Counted from the stretch's first letter, positions 26,591-36,328 are shown. The stretch is DNA of 50,014 nucleotides from a bacterium (GCA_017403285.1 JAFQOI010000119.1:1-50014); one strand, 5' to 3'. The notes: generated from the sequence alone by a model not told the origin. Numbers and translations are program-made.

Positions 26591-27601
26591 CTATGCAAAT
26601 GTTTTGAATGTATTTTCAATATTCTTAGACAATACTTCTTTTACTGCTTCAATTTCTGTACTAATTTCGTTTTGTTCTGTTTCGATTTGATTCAATCTCA
26701 ATTCAAGAACTTTATCTTCTTGTTGAAGTGATTCTGTTTGAGCATTTAAGTCTGCAACTGCTTTGTTGTATTCATCTTTGCTCATTGTATAGTCAACTAA
26801 TGCAGCTTCATAACCTGCTGAATCATATGTTTTTGTTGCATTAACATCTTTTTGTGCGAACTCACCATTATTTGGAGTAATAGAATTGATTCTTCCAGTT
26901 GTTTCATCAAATCCCATAGTCGCATTGTTGAATTCAAATGGTTCTGTTTTTGTAACATTTCCTATTGTGTAATAGTAAACATTGGTTGGATTAACTTCGT
27001 CATTTTTGTGATCCATTTGATATTGTGAGAAGTAATATGTAACACCTGTTTTTGCATCTTTGTAATAATATAGATTATCGTTTTGAATATCTTCAGCACT
27101 TACATTTTTATAAGCACCTTCTTCTTGCATATATTCTTTAATTTTTGCAGAAGTTGAATCTGAAGCAAGAGTAAGTTCGATTGAATCTTCACTACCTATT
27201 GGTTTATAAGTATATTTAGAGCCAATAACATTCTCTTCTTCATCTTTTATTTCTTCCATTGCAATTGTAGAACCATCAACCCATTTTCCGGTAGCACCTT
27301 CTTTAGAATAAGTACGAGTACCTTCTACATGGTAGCCTGAATCTTGTTTATAGTAGTTTGTAATTGTATAACCACCATCTAAATTTTCAGTACCAGTTAC
27401 TTCAAAAGTATATGTTGTTGAATAATATTCAGTTGCTTCTGGTGCAACAGGAACATTTAATGACAACAATTTGTTATATAAAGAGTTTACCTCTTCTGCG
27501 AGAGCCATACGTTGTTGGTTTACTTGCTGACCTTCATATTCTACGTTGGATTTTCTTGCTGTAAGACCTAAAAATCTTGCTTGTGATGCTGCTAAACCCA
27601 T
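26591..27601 (-). CDS. Filament-like protein with terminal helices and beta-rich centre, unknown
   Basis: No named family assigned. Residues 1-45 (GLAASQARFLGLTARKSN, then EYEGQQVNQQR) form an amphipathic helical region. The middle (about 50-275) is Thr/Tyr/Asn/Asp-rich and beta-like. The last 60 residues are a coiled coil with heptads (EDKVLELRLNQIETEQNE) ending in NTFKTFA. Helical ends around a variable centre, no Cys and no signal peptide recall flagellin or hook-type proteins, but there are no flagellar genes here. I start at the ATG at 27601, where GGAG lies 7 bases upstream; an in-frame ATG at 27637 lacks one. Confidence 0.8.
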   Translation of the reverse strand: MGLAASQARFLGLTARKSNVEYEGQQVNQQRMALAEEVNSLYNKLLSLNVPVAPEATEYYSTTYTFEVTGTENLDGGYTITNYYKQDSGYHVEGTRTYSKEGATGKWVDGSTIAMEEIKDEEENVIGSKYTYKPIGSEDSIELTLASDSTSAKIKEYMQEEGAYKNVSAEDIQNDNLYYYKDAKTGVTYYFSQYQMDHKNDEVNPTNVYYYTIGNVTKTEPFEFNNATMGFDETTGRINSITPNNGEFAQKDVNATKTYDSAGYEAALVDYTMSKDEYNKAVADLNAQTESLQQEDKVLELRLNQIETEQNEISTEIEAVKEVLSKNIENTFKTFA

Positions 27602-27882
27602 TTTCGTTCTCCATTTTCTGATTGTTACTCTGTCCATGTTATCGACCGACTTTTCATGAACTTTAGCCGCTGACTCGACATGTTAAGTTATGTTAACAAA
27701 ACATTCAAAATCCTCATTTTAATAGGCTTTTTACACAGGAGAAATTTACTTACCTGCTACATACTTAATGATTTTTTTCTTAAAGGCAAGAAAATATCCA
27801 AACAAAATTTTGTATACATCATATTTAAAAAGTTAATAATAAATTCAAAATGATAAATTTTAAGTTATTGCAAATTAGACAA
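27602..27882 (-). promoter_or_regulatory. Long untranslated leader/promoter region
   Basis: About 280 bases without a supported gene lie upstream of the filament-like gene. Reading the minus strand, TTGAAT and TATGAT (19-base spacer) near 27805-27850 are weak promoter candidates, which would give a 5' leader of about 200 bases. It contains the near-repeats TGTTAACATAACTTAACATG, and no riboswitch class I recognise. Confidence 0.35.
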
Positions 27883-27912
27883 AAAAAGAGAACTTATAAA
27901 AGTTCTCTTTTT
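27883..27912 (-). terminator. Terminator after the 76-residue gene
   Basis: AAAAAGAGAACT (27883-27894) pairs with AGTTCTCTTTTT (27901-27912) around a short loop. It is symmetrical, but lies 17 bases past the stop of the minus-strand gene. Confidence 0.88.
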
Positions 27913-27929
27913 AAAATATTAATTACTTT

Positions 27930-28160
27930 TTATTTATATAGATTTAATGCCATACAATTATTTAGATTTTTTCTTAAATTCATAAGTCTGACATTCATCT
28001 GATTTTTTAAATTTTGACATCTAATCGTATCTGCAATGATATTAAATTCCATATCCGCGAGCGAATTATGACGAATAGTTGTAGGGATATACGCTTTAGC
28101 ATCTGTTACTAAAGCTCTATCAGTAGAACTAATTCCATAACTTGTTGGTGATATTCTCAT
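27930..28160 (-). CDS. Small helical protein, unknown
   Basis: A 76-residue protein starting MRISPTSYGISSTD; its first residues resemble MNIRPTSYKTNFG of the GH77 enzyme. The rest is helical and basic (DTIRCQNLKNQMNVRLMNLRKNLNN), perhaps a small coiled coil. GGAG stands 6 bases before the ATG at 28160; an in-frame GTG at 28172 would absorb that ribosome site and is rejected. A TTGTAG-18-TATACT pair upstream is a plausible promoter. Monocistronic, with its own terminator. Function unknown. Confidence 0.7.
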   Translation of the reverse strand: MRISPTSYGISSTDRALVTDAKAYIPTTIRHNSLADMEFNIIADTIRCQNLKNQMNVRLMNLRKNLNNCMALNLYK

Positions 28161-28266
28161 TAGAATCTCCACTTGTAACTTGTAGTATAATTACTTGTCA
28201 TAACATTCTACAACAAACAATGCACAAAAATAAAGTTGTTGTTTCTGTTACTTTTGTTAAGTTTTA

Positions 28267-29553
28267 TTACATAAAATTATTAATATTTAATTCGTAATAA
28301 TAAACATGCAATCCAATCACTGCCGTATACAAAAGATTAATCAACATGAAAATCAAAAATATTTTAAAAAGATTTTTGATTCTCTCACTTACCTTTAATT
28401 TGATAGAGGGAAATGCAAGTAGAAAAAATGGCAATAATGGAATAAAATACCTACCTTGCACCCCTTGAATAATAGTTTCTCCAACTGGCGTCCAAGTTAT
28501 TAATTCGAAATATAGGATAAATATATAAAAGAAAATTAAAAGAAGTCCTGAAAATATTTTTATACTTGCCTTTACTTTTTCCGAAAGGACAAAAAGCATT
28601 ATAAAAAAGATTAATATTATTCTATTGCAAGTTGTCTCTGGAATAGGAATTGAAAGCCAACCCAAATATCCTATAAGTTGATGAATATATGCATAACCTT
28701 TTTCTCGAGTAGTTAACAATATGGATTGCAAAACTTCAAATGAATGAGTAAATACATAAGTTTTATCATTTATAACATCACAAGTAGGATTAAGATTAAT
28801 AAAATTCAACATAGTACTTGAATAATAAAAAACAATCAAAATAAGAGAAATTAAAATAAACAAGATTTTTTTCTTATGCTTTTTTATTGGAATAAAAAAT
28901 GACAAAAACATAGGATAAATTAAGCCCTTTGCCAATGCACCAATGCAAGAAATCAAAACAAATGCAGACAATTGTTTACCACTGACTTCTTTTTCTGAAA
29001 ATATAAGTTTAAATAAATAAGCAAATGAAAACAAAACAAATGCAATACAAAAAGAATCCGCATTGTAACTCATTCCCATAAACAAAGACATAGGTAGCAA
29101 TCCTATGAACATAAACGGATACTTAAATACCGGCGTGATACTAATGGCTGTTGAAATCAAAAAGATATAAAAAAGTAAATTTAAAAATCTACCTAAATAA
29201 AAGATTGATAATGCATCAAGCGATAAAATGTGTCCTAATTTTACTCCTATCGCTGAAAAAATATACATTACAGGCGAATACCTCATTGCAAAAGGTTTAT
29301 CTATATCATTAACTTTTCCTGAAATCGCACTTAACATTGTTTCATCGTAAGGTTTAATTTCAGGTCTTGTCTCACTTAAAAATGAACCTACGGCAACATC
29401 ACAACTTCTAAACATATGTGTTACCTCATCCGGAACGCAAGATGGCGGTGTAATAAACAGAAAAATAACACCAAAAATAAATGCAATTACTACAAAAATT
29501 AATTCAGGAAGATTTAATAAATTTACTAAATGTTTATTAAGCCTTGAAATCAT
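28267..29553 (-). CDS. DUF2142 family membrane protein
   Basis: A polytopic membrane protein of 428 residues with about ten hydrophobic helices. The short loop PPSCVPDEVTHMFRS after helix 1 has the VPDExxH signature of DUF2142, a family often near cell-surface polysaccharide genes and related to GT-C glycosyltransferases; its reaction is unknown. I use the ATG at 29553, one base after the dtd stop, instead of an upstream start at 29628 that would lie inside dtd. It ends the gyrA-ridA-dtd run. Confidence 0.85.
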   Translation of the reverse strand: MISRLNKHLVNLLNLPELIFVVIAFIFGVIFLFITPPSCVPDEVTHMFRSCDVAVGSFLSETRPEIKPYDETMLSAISGKVNDIDKPFAMRYSPVMYIFSAIGVKLGHILSLDALSIFYLGRFLNLLFYIFLISTAISITPVFKYPFMFIGLLPMSLFMGMSYNADSFCIAFVLFSFAYLFKLIFSEKEVSGKQLSAFVLISCIGALAKGLIYPMFLSFFIPIKKHKKKILFILISLILIVFYYSSTMLNFINLNPTCDVINDKTYVFTHSFEVLQSILLTTREKGYAYIHQLIGYLGWLSIPIPETTCNRIILIFFIMLFVLSEKVKASIKIFSGLLLIFFYIFILYFELITWTPVGETIIQGVQGRYFIPLLPFFLLAFPSIKLKVSERIKNLFKIFLIFMLINLLYTAVIGLHVYYYELNINNFM

Positions 29554-29554
29554 T

Positions 29555-30001
29555 TTATTTTTTCGGTGCCTCAATTGTAAAAGTAACGGGTCCATCATTA
29601 AGAAGTGATATTTCCATATGTGCTGCAAAAACCCCCGTTTTAACTTGAATGTTTTGTTCTTTTACTTTTGAAACAAAATATTCATACAATTCATTTGCTT
29701 CACTTGGATTCATAGCATTATCAAAAGATGGTCTTGTACCTTTTTTTACATCTCCACAAAGAGTAAATTGAGAAACAATAAGCATTTCACCACTTACATC
29801 TTTTATAGATAAATTCATTTTTCCATTTTCGTCAGCAAAACAACGAAGATTTGATATTTTATTACAAATCCAATCAGCTTGTTCTTTTGTATCACCCTTT
29901 TCCGCCCCAAAAAGAATTAAATACCCCTGAGTGATTGAACTAAAAAGTTCATTATCAATAGTAACAGAGGCATTTTTAACTCTTTGTAAGACAACTTTCA
30001 T
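29555..30001 (-). CDS. dtd: D-aminoacyl-tRNA deacylase
   Basis: DTD frees D-amino acids and glycine from mischarged tRNA. The two active-site signatures are present: SQFTLCGD near residue 77 and the GPVTF motif near the C-terminus (here NDGPVTF). Length 148 matches the family. Its ATG overlaps the ridA stop by one base, and the DUF2142 gene follows after one base, so the genes are translationally coupled. Confidence 0.96.
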   Translation of the reverse strand: MKVVLQRVKNASVTIDNELFSSITQGYLILFGAEKGDTKEQADWICNKISNLRCFADENGKMNLSIKDVSGEMLIVSQFTLCGDVKKGTRPSFDNAMNPSEANELYEYFVSKVKEQNIQVKTGVFAAHMEISLLNDGPVTFTIEAPKK

Positions 30002-30375
30002 TACTTAACCGCAATAACTTCTATTTCAACAAGTGCTTTTTTGGGCAAGTCTTTTGCTGCGACACATGAACGTGCCGGATTTGAAATAAAAGCTTGTTTA
30101 TAAAGTTCATTGAAAACCGCAAAATCATTCATATCCGCAAGAAAACAAGTTGTTTTTACAACATCCGAATATGAAAAACCTGCTGCTTCTAAAAGACCTT
30201 TTATATTATTTAAGACTAAATTTGTTTGCTCTTCAATACTTCCACCAATAAATTCATTAGTAATTGGATTAATCGCAATCTGTCCTGAACAATACAAAGT
30301 ATTACCACATAAATACGCTTGAGAATATGGTCCAATTGCCTTTGGAGCTTTATCGGTTGAAATTATTTTATTCAT
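30001..30375 (-). CDS. ridA: RidA family enamine/imine deaminase
   Basis: RidA hydrolyses reactive 2-aminoacrylate-type intermediates from PLP enzymes. Family residues are visible: [16 protein letters not shown], the Arg in NPARSCVAA and the Glu in LVEIEVIA. I use the ATG at 30375 (124 residues), which has GGAG 9 bases upstream; an in-frame TTG at 30390 is less likely. The start lies inside the last codons of gyrA, overlapping by 8 bases. Confidence 0.93.
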   Translation of the reverse strand: MNKIISTDKAPKAIGPYSQAYLCGNTLYCSGQIAINPITNEFIGGSIEEQTNLVLNNIKGLLEAAGFSYSDVVKTTCFLADMNDFAVFNELYKQAFISNPARSCVAAKDLPKKALVEIEVIAVK

Positions 30376-32911
30376 TACCCAAATCTCCAAGTTTGTTTTG
30401 GACTGCGGCTTCTACTGTATCCATCATGTCATCTTCAGTAACAGATTCTTTCGTATCCGTTATAACAATCTTATTAACAGCCATAACTAGGTCATTTTCC
30501 ATTAAATTTTGAATTCTAACACCAGTCGCTGGTCTGCCTTGACGAGAAATATCACTAGCCTTAATTCTTGTAACAATACCATTTTGAGTTACAACCATAA
30601 TTTCATCCATCTCTTCAACAACAGTTAAAGCAACAAGTCTTGATGCTGCTGACTTGAATTTAGTAGCAATTAGACCTATACCGCCTCTATTTTGTGCTCT
30701 AAATTCAGACATCTTTGAGCGTTTTCCAAAACCATCAGATGTAACAACTAAAAGGTCAGCATCAAAATTCTTAGGAATAATATCGCAACCAATGATTGTA
30801 TCACCTGTTCTCAACTTCATTGAGTTAACGCCTCTTGCACTTCTACCCAATGGCCTTAAATCATCGATTGCAAATCTGATAGCCATACCGCAACTTGTTG
30901 CAATAAATACCTCATCAGTATTATTTGCTTGTTTTACCCAATTTAAAGAGTCACCTTCTTCAAGACCAATAGCAATAATACCGTTCTTTCTGATATTAGC
31001 GAAATTATCAAGTCCTATTCTCTTAATATAACCTTTTTTTGTAAGCATTATAAGATTTGAATTTGGATCAAAATTAGAAACTGGAACAACCGCAGTAATA
31101 TGTTCATCTTGTTCAAGCGGTAATACATTGATTATAGGCAAACCTTTTGCCTGTCTTGAACCTTCTGGGAAATCATATACATTGAGACTGTATACAGTAC
31201 CCTTACTAGAGAAGAACAATACTTTATCATGCATCATTGCTGTAAAGAAGTGTCCAACATCATCATCTTCTTTTGTTTTTATTCCACCTTTTCCACGAGT
31301 TGCACGATTTTGACGTTCAAAGGTATCTAGCGAAATACGTTTAATATAGCCTTGACGAGTAATAAATACTGCCATTGCGATATTAGGTGTTAAGTCCTCA
31401 ATAGTCATTTCATCTGCTTCTGGAAGGATTTGAGTTTTTCTGTCATCGCCATATTTTTCTTTATCTTCAAGAAGTTCTGTTTTGATTATTGCAAGAACTT
31501 TATTTCTATCAGCAAGAATTTCTTCATATTCAAGAATTTTCTTCTTTAATTCATCATATTCTGCTTTAATTTTATCTTGTTCTAAACCAGTCAAACGTCT
31601 TAATTGCATTTCAAGAATTGCATTTGCTTGGTCTATATCAAGTCCAAACTTAGACATCAAGCCAATTCTTGCATCATCTGCTGTTTTAGATTTTTTAATA
31701 AGTTCAATAACATCGTCTAAACTTGCAAGAGCAATCAATAAACCTTCTAAGATATGGGCTCTCATTTTTGCTTTTTTCAAGTAGAACAATGTTCTTCTTG
31801 TGATAATTTCAACTCTGTGTTCAATAAATTCATTTAACACTTCAAGTAAATTCATTAATCTTGGTTGCTGACCAACAAGAGCAAGCATATTAACACCAAA
31901 TGTTGTCGTCAACTGGGTATATTTGTAAAGGTTGTTTTTAACTACTTCAGGTTTTGCATCACGTTTGAGTTCAATAACAATACGCATACCATCTCTGTCA
32001 GACTCATCACGAATATCTGAAATACCTTCAATTTTCTTATCTCTTACTAACTCTGCAATTTTAGTAATCAAGACTGCTTTGTTTACTTGATATGGAATTT
32101 CAGTAATTACAATAGCAGTTCTGCTTTGACGTCCACCACCTGCAGCAATTTCTTCAAATGTAGAGATTGCAGACATTTTAATAGAACCTCTACCTGTTTG
32201 ATAAGCTTTTCTGATTTCAGAAACCCCAATTATACTTGCACCAGTTGGGAAGTCCGGACCTTTAACGTATTGCATCAAATCATCTGTTGTCATATCTGGG
32301 TTATCAATTAAAGCAACAGTACCATCAACAATTTCACATAAGTTATGTGGAGGTACGTTTGTAGCCATACCAACAGCAATACCAGATACACCATTCAACA
32401 AAAGCATTGGCAAACGAACAGGAAGAACAGAAGGCTCTTCTAACGAACCATCGAAGTTAGGAACAAAATCAACAGTTTCGCAATCAATATCTGCTAACAT
32501 TGAGGTTGTAATTTTATGCATTCTCGCCTCTGTATACCTCATAGCAGCAGCGCCGTCGCCGTCAACACTACCGAAGTTACCATGCCCGTCAACAGTTAAA
32601 TATCTAGTTGAGAAATCTTGCGCCATACGAACCAATGATTCATAAACCGCTGTATCACCGTGTGGGTGATATTTACCAAGAACTTCACCAACGATTCTCG
32701 CACATTTCTTAAATGGTTTATCTGGAGCCATTCCAAGTTCATTCATTGCAAAAAGAATACGTCTATGAACTGGTTTGAGTCCATCTCTAACGTCAGGAAG
32801 TGCTCTTCCGATAATAACAGACATTGCATAGTCTATATAACATTGTTTCATTTGTTCTCTGATATTAACAGGAACTATTTTTCCGTCTTCAAAAAAATTC
32901 TGTTGAGCCAA
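30368..32911 (-). CDS. gyrA: DNA gyrase subunit A
   Basis: The DNA-cleaving subunit of gyrase. The catalytic tyrosine is Y126 in [10 protein letters not shown]. The quinolone-contact residues equivalent to E. coli S83 and D87 are T87 and E91 (GDTAVYESL). The C-terminal beta-pinwheel has a GyrA-box variant, [10 protein letters not shown], instead of the enterobacterial QRRGGKG, followed by a KEDD stretch as I recall in cyanobacteria. The start is TTG at 32911 with AAAGGGG 7 bases upstream. Length 847 is normal. ridA, dtd and the DUF2142 gene follow. The upstream gyrB is not in this window. Confidence 0.97.
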   Translation of the reverse strand: MAQQNFFEDGKIVPVNIREQMKQCYIDYAMSVIIGRALPDVRDGLKPVHRRILFAMNELGMAPDKPFKKCARIVGEVLGKYHPHGDTAVYESLVRMAQDFSTRYLTVDGHGNFGSVDGDGAAAMRYTEARMHKITTSMLADIDCETVDFVPNFDGSLEEPSVLPVRLPMLLLNGVSGIAVGMATNVPPHNLCEIVDGTVALIDNPDMTTDDLMQYVKGPDFPTGASIIGVSEIRKAYQTGRGSIKMSAISTFEEIAAGGGRQSRTAIVITEIPYQVNKAVLITKIAELVRDKKIEGISDIRDESDRDGMRIVIELKRDAKPEVVKNNLYKYTQLTTTFGVNMLALVGQQPRLMNLLEVLNEFIEHRVEIITRRTLFYLKKAKMRAHILEGLLIALASLDDVIELIKKSKTADDARIGLMSKFGLDIDQANAILEMQLRRLTGLEQDKIKAEYDELKKKILEYEEILADRNKVLAIIKTELLEDKEKYGDDRKTQILPEADEMTIEDLTPNIAMAVFITRQGYIKRISLDTFERQNRATRGKGGIKTKEDDDVGHFFTAMMHDKVLFFSSKGTVYSLNVYDFPEGSRQAKGLPIINVLPLEQDEHITAVVPVSNFDPNSNLIMLTKKGYIKRIGLDNFANIRKNGIIAIGLEEGDSLNWVKQANNTDEVFIATSCGMAIRFAIDDLRPLGRSARGVNSMKLRTGDTIIGCDIIPKNFDADLLVVTSDGFGKRSKMSEFRAQNRGGIGLIATKFKSAASRLVALTVVEEMDEIMVVTQNGIVTRIKASDISRQGRPATGVRIQNLMENDLVMAVNKIVITDTKESVTEDDMMDTVEAAVQNKLGDLGNE

Positions 32912-33001
32912 AACAATACCCCTTTATGTATTTAATTTATTATGATATCGGCTAATAGCCGTCCCTCACTCAATCATACAATCTGCATTCATGATACCGA
33001 T

Positions 33002-33030
33002 ATTGTAACATAAACAAGCGTTTGCAACAA
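33002..33030 (-). promoter_or_regulatory. gyrA promoter
   Basis: On the minus strand: TTGTTG (33030-33025), 17 bases, TACAAT (33007-33002) with an extended -10 TG (33010-33009). ATATCGG copies in inverted order (33003-32997 and 32951-32945) flank the start region, one overlapping the -10, so an operator is possible. The leader also has a CGGC/GCCG hairpin (32949-32961). Confidence 0.5.
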
Positions 33031-33107
33031 ATTTGTTAAATTAAAATAATTTTTTGAATATAAAAAGAACCTTTTTTATTTTATAATCATGCTATAGGAG
33101 GGATAAA

Positions 33108-33845
33108 ATGCTCCAAACAAAAGACGAAAACATAAGAGAAATAGTAAAACAAAACAACTTAGAACATATTGCCATCATTATGGATGGTAATCGTCGTTGG
33201 GCAAAAAGCAAATTTCTTCCATCTGCCGCTGGACACAAAAAAGGTGTTGAATCGTTAAGAACTGTACTTAAAGCTTGTTCTGAATTTAATGTTAAATACT
33301 TAACTGTTTATGCTTTTTCAACAGAAAATTGGAAACGTCAAAAAGAAGAAGTTGATTTTTTAATGTCACTACTTGCAAAAACAATCATTGATGAAGTTCC
33401 AGAATTTAAAAAAAATGATATTAGGCTTCGTTTTATTGGAGATAAAAAAAATTTAGCTGACGACATCAAAAAAATAATCAAATTTGGCGAAGAAGAAACA
33501 AAAAATAACAAAACATTAAATCTTCAAATAGCATTCAACTATGGAGCAAGACAAGAACTTACAAATGCGGTCAAAACAATATCTCAGAAAATAAAAAATG
33601 GTGAACTAAGTTTAGATGATATTACTGAAAATATTGTAGAACAAAACCTATACACCGCAGATATTCCTGACCCTGCATTGCTCATAAGAACTGGCGGAGA
33701 AAAGAGAATAAGCAATTATCTTTTATGGCAAGTTGCATACACTGAAATTTATGTAACTAATACTTTTTGGCCAGAATTTGATAAAGATTCCCTTGCTGAA
33801 GCAATTTTAGAATTTAATAACAGACAAAGAAGATTTGGAAAATAA
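33108..33845 (+). CDS. uppS: Isoprenyl transferase (undecaprenyl diphosphate synthase)
   Basis: A cis-prenyltransferase that makes the C55 lipid carrier for wall and surface glycans. It has HIAIIMDGNRRWAK with D26, GHKKGVESL, YAFSTENWKR, and the C-terminal RTGGEKRISNYLLWQ. AGGAGG lies 5 bases before the ATG. A TATAAT at 33082-33087 is likely the -10. It is directly followed by rdgB with one base between them. Confidence 0.97.
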   Translation: MLQTKDENIREIVKQNNLEHIAIIMDGNRRWAKSKFLPSAAGHKKGVESLRTVLKACSEFNVKYLTVYAFSTENWKRQKEEVDFLMSLLAKTIIDEVPEFKKNDIRLRFIGDKKNLADDIKKIIKFGEEETKNNKTLNLQIAFNYGARQELTNAVKTISQKIKNGELSLDDITENIVEQNLYTADIPDPALLIRTGGEKRISNYLLWQVAYTEIYVTNTFWPEFDKDSLAEAILEFNNRQRRFGK

Positions 33846-33846
33846 T

Positions 33847-34428
33847 ATGATAAAAATTACACTAGCAACATCAAATCCACATAAATTAGAAGAAATCAAC
33901 GCAATAAATACAAATCCCAATATAGTTTTTGACGTTGTAAAAGGAGATTTTGACCCAATAGAAGACGGGAAAACATTTGAGGAAAACGCAAAAATAAAAG
34001 CAGTTGAAGCAAGCAAAGTAGAAAGAACTTATTGCTTGGCAGATGATTCTGGATTGTGTGTAGATGCTCTAGAAGGTAGACCTGGAATACATTCTGCAAG
34101 ATATGCAAAAACTCAAAAAGAAAAAATAGAAAAATTATTAAATGAATTAAAAAATGTTCCTTATGAATTTAGAGGAGCATATTTTGTTTGTTCAATGGTT
34201 CTTGTTGATAAAAAAGGAAATGTTTTGCATAAAGAAACAGGTAAAGCATATGGCTATATTGATGATGAAGAAAAAGGCACAAATGGGTTTGGTTTTGACC
34301 CTGTCTTTTTCATGCCTGGTTATGACAAAACAATGGCGGAGTTAGCAGAAAAAGAAAAAAATAAAATTTCTCACAGAGCGAATGCATTAATTCCCATGCT
34401 CAAATGGATAGAAGAAAATTTACTTTAG
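33847..34428 (+). CDS. rdgB: XTP/dITP diphosphatase (RdgB/HAM1)
   Basis: Removes inosine, xanthosine and other non-canonical purine triphosphates before they enter nucleic acids. The N-terminal LATSNPHKLEEI and the FEENAKIKA, LADDSGLCVDAL and GFDPVFF motifs define the family. Starting at 33847 gives 193 residues; an in-frame TTG at 33835 lies inside uppS and is less likely. It is translated right after uppS (one base gap) and ends before tRNA-Leu on the other strand. Confidence 0.95.
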   Translation: MIKITLATSNPHKLEEINAINTNPNIVFDVVKGDFDPIEDGKTFEENAKIKAVEASKVERTYCLADDSGLCVDALEGRPGIHSARYAKTQKEKIEKLLNELKNVPYEFRGAYFVCSMVLVDKKGNVLHKETGKAYGYIDDEEKGTNGFGFDPVFFMPGYDKTMAELAEKEKNKISHRANALIPMLKWIEENLL

Positions 34429-34472
34429 AAAATACGAAGGAATTAGAACTGCGCGTGAAAGTTCGCATTAAA

Positions 34473-34496
34473 AAAGACACTCTAATGAGTGTCTTT
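34473..34496 (-). terminator. Terminator of tRNA-Leu
   Basis: AAAGACACTC (34473-34482) pairs with GAGTGTCTTT (34487-34496) around TAAT. On the minus strand it is followed by a run of six T (plus-strand A run 34470-34475), so it ends the tRNA transcript; it may also stop rdgB. Confidence 0.8.
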
Positions 34497-34501
34497 AAAT
34501 T

Positions 34502-34587
34502 TGCCTTGAGCCGGACTTGAACCGGCACTTGGTTTGACCCAAATTGGATTTTAAGTCCAACGCGTCTACCACTTCCGCCACCAAGGC
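34502..34587 (-). tRNA. tRNA-Leu (UAA anticodon)
   Basis: An 86-base class II tRNA. The 5' acceptor GCCTTGG pairs with TCAAGGC at the 3' end (one G-U pair). The anticodon loop reads CTTAAAA, giving UAA, which decodes UUA, the dominant Leu codon in this AT-rich genome. The GGTTCAAGTCC T-arm and a long variable arm are present. The 3' CCA is not encoded. It is single and not in an operon. Confidence 0.93.
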
Positions 34588-34598
34588 TTACAAATTGA

Positions 34599-34627
34599 AA
34601 TATAATATAAAAAAATTTTTATGTAAA
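34599..34627 (-). promoter_or_regulatory. tRNA-Leu promoter
   Basis: On the minus strand: TTTACA (34627-34622), a 17-base spacer, TATATT (34604-34599), predicting a start near 34592, about 5 bases before the mature 5' end. The -35 matches that of the leaderless promoter at 23635-23640. Confidence 0.65.
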
Positions 34628-34750
34628 GTAAAAAATTCAAATTTATAAAAAAGGTTGTTAAAAATAGGTCAAATATGATATTATTACTACTATAAGTAAT
34701 AATAAATAATACATTTTACAGTAATGATTTAATAAAAATTATTAATTTAA

Positions 34751-36328
34751 TTGAATATAAGACAAAGTGTACCTTTTGTACACTTGGGAAGAACGAGGTA
34801 TAGGACAATAGAAAGTACCAATTTTAGTTTAATTACGCTTGTTATAGTTGCGCTTTTTGCTTTTTGGCTCGTTTCTCGTGATTTAAGACGAGGACAAAAA
34901 GAGAAAAATGACCTTATTGCAAGCATGGAAGAAAAAAATAGTCTTTTTAAAAAAGAAGCAATGATTGCTGCAAAGGAAGCGGTTCAAAAAGATATTGAAA
35001 AATTTCAAGAAGAAGCAAAAGAAAGAAGACAAGAACTTTCTAGACTTGAATCGAAGTTAAGCAAAAAAGAAGAAATTCTTGAAGAAAAAGAAATTCAAAT
35101 ATCAAACAAAGAGCAGGAAATTTTAAAGAAAAAAGATGAATTACTTGATAAAGAAGACTATCTTGCAGAACAAATACAGAAGCAAATAGCAGAATTAGAA
35201 AGGATATCAGGTCTTTCTTCTGAAGAAGCGAAACATTTGCTTTTAGAACAATTGAAAATTGATTTGCAACAAGAAGCAAACAATCTTATTCGTGAAAACG
35301 AAAACCACATAAGAGAAGTTGCAGATGAAAAAGCAAAAGAAATTTTAACAACAGTTATGCAAAGATGCGTAATCGATCAAGTTGTTGAATCCACCGTAAC
35401 ATCAGTAAATTTACCATCTGACGAAATGAAAGGTAGAATTATTGGTCGTGAAGGAAGAAACATCAGAGCACTTGAAACACTCACTGGCGTTGATTTAATC
35501 ATAGATGACACTCCAGAAGCAGTTGTATTATCTTGCTTTGACCCAGTAAGAAGAGAGATTGCAAAACTTGCACTTGAAAAACTTGTTTCAGATGGTCGTA
35601 TTCACCCTGTTCGTATTGAAGAAATGGTTGAAAAATCACGACAAGAAATCGAAAACAAAATCAAAAAAGAAGGTGAAAATGCTGCAATGGAAATGGGCAT
35701 TATGAACCTTAACAAAGAACTTATTAAAACTCTAGGACGTTTGTATTACAGAACAAGTTACGGACAAAATGTATTACAACACTCACTTGAAGTTGGACAT
35801 ATTGCAGGAATGATTGCTGCAGAAATTGGTGCTAACGTAAAAGTAGCGAAAAGAGCAGGGCTTCTTCACGATATAGGAAAAGCAGTTGACCAAACAAAAG
35901 AAGGAACTCATATTGAACTTGGTGTCGAACTTGCTCGTAAGTACGGCGAAAGAGAAGAAATAATCCACGCTATAGAAGCACACCATGACGACATTACAGC
36001 AAATACAATAGAGGCTGTTCTTGTAAAACTTGCGGATGCAGTTTCTGCAGGCAGACCTGGTTCAAGACGTGATACTTTAGAAATTTACATCAAGAGATTA
36101 CAAAAACTTGAAGAAATTGCTTTAAGTTATGACGGAATTAAGCAATCTTTTGCAGTTCAAGCCGGTCGTGAAATCAGAGTTGTTGTTCAACCTGAAAAAT
36201 TTGATGATATGGCAAGCACAAGACTTGCAAGAGATATTGCGAAACGTATAGAGGAAGAACTAGACTACCCAGGACAAATCAGAGTTACAGTGGTCAGAGA
36301 AATCAGAACAACAGAAATTGCGAAATAG
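34751..36328 (+). CDS. rny: Ribonuclease Y
   Basis: RNase Y is the membrane-anchored endonuclease that starts mRNA decay. It has an N-terminal transmembrane helix (about residues 26-42), a long coiled coil (50-190), a KH domain with [16 protein letters not shown], and an HD domain with the catalytic pair HD at 373-374 (LLHDIGK). The first usable codon I see is TTG at 34751, without a Shine-Dalgarno. Another TTG at 34784 and a GAGG at 34795-34798 (9 bases from an ATA codon) leave the true start uncertain, so the N-terminal tail should be treated as provisional. The ymdB-like gene follows, as in Bacillus. Confidence 0.93.
   Translation: MNIRQSVPFVHLGRTRYRTIESTNFSLITLVIVALFAFWLVSRDLRRGQKEKNDLIASMEEKNSLFKKEAMIAAKEAVQKDIEKFQEEAKERRQELSRLESKLSKKEEILEEKEIQISNKEQEILKKKDELLDKEDYLAEQIQKQIAELERISGLSSEEAKHLLLEQLKIDLQQEANNLIRENENHIREVADEKAKEILTTVMQRCVIDQVVESTVTSVNLPSDEMKGRIIGREGRNIRALETLTGVDLIIDDTPEAVVLSCFDPVRREIAKLALEKLVSDGRIHPVRIEEMVEKSRQEIENKIKKEGENAAMEMGIMNLNKELIKTLGRLYYRTSYGQNVLQHSLEVGHIAGMIAAEIGANVKVAKRAGLLHDIGKAVDQTKEGTHIELGVELARKYGEREEIIHAIEAHHDDITANTIEAVLVKLADAVSAGRPGSRRDTLEIYIKRLQKLEEIALSYDGIKQSFAVQAGREIRVVVQPEKFDDMASTRLARDIAKRIEEELDYPGQIRVTVVREIRTTEIAK

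Noticed and set aside
26591-27601. A true flagellin or hook gene
   Set aside because: Only the overall architecture is similar; no signature motif or neighbouring flagellar genes were found.
27602-27637. In-frame ATG at 27637 as the start of the filament-like gene
   Set aside because: The GGAG 7 bases before 27601 would be inside the coding sequence, and the extra 12 residues are basic and unlike the conserved start.
30654-31031. A 125-codon plus-strand frame within gyrA
   Set aside because: Antisense shadow of a conserved housekeeping gene.
34441-34470. GAACT/AGTTC inverted repeat after rdgB as a terminator
   Set aside because: It lacks a T run on the plus strand; the hairpin at 34473-34496 is the better candidate.
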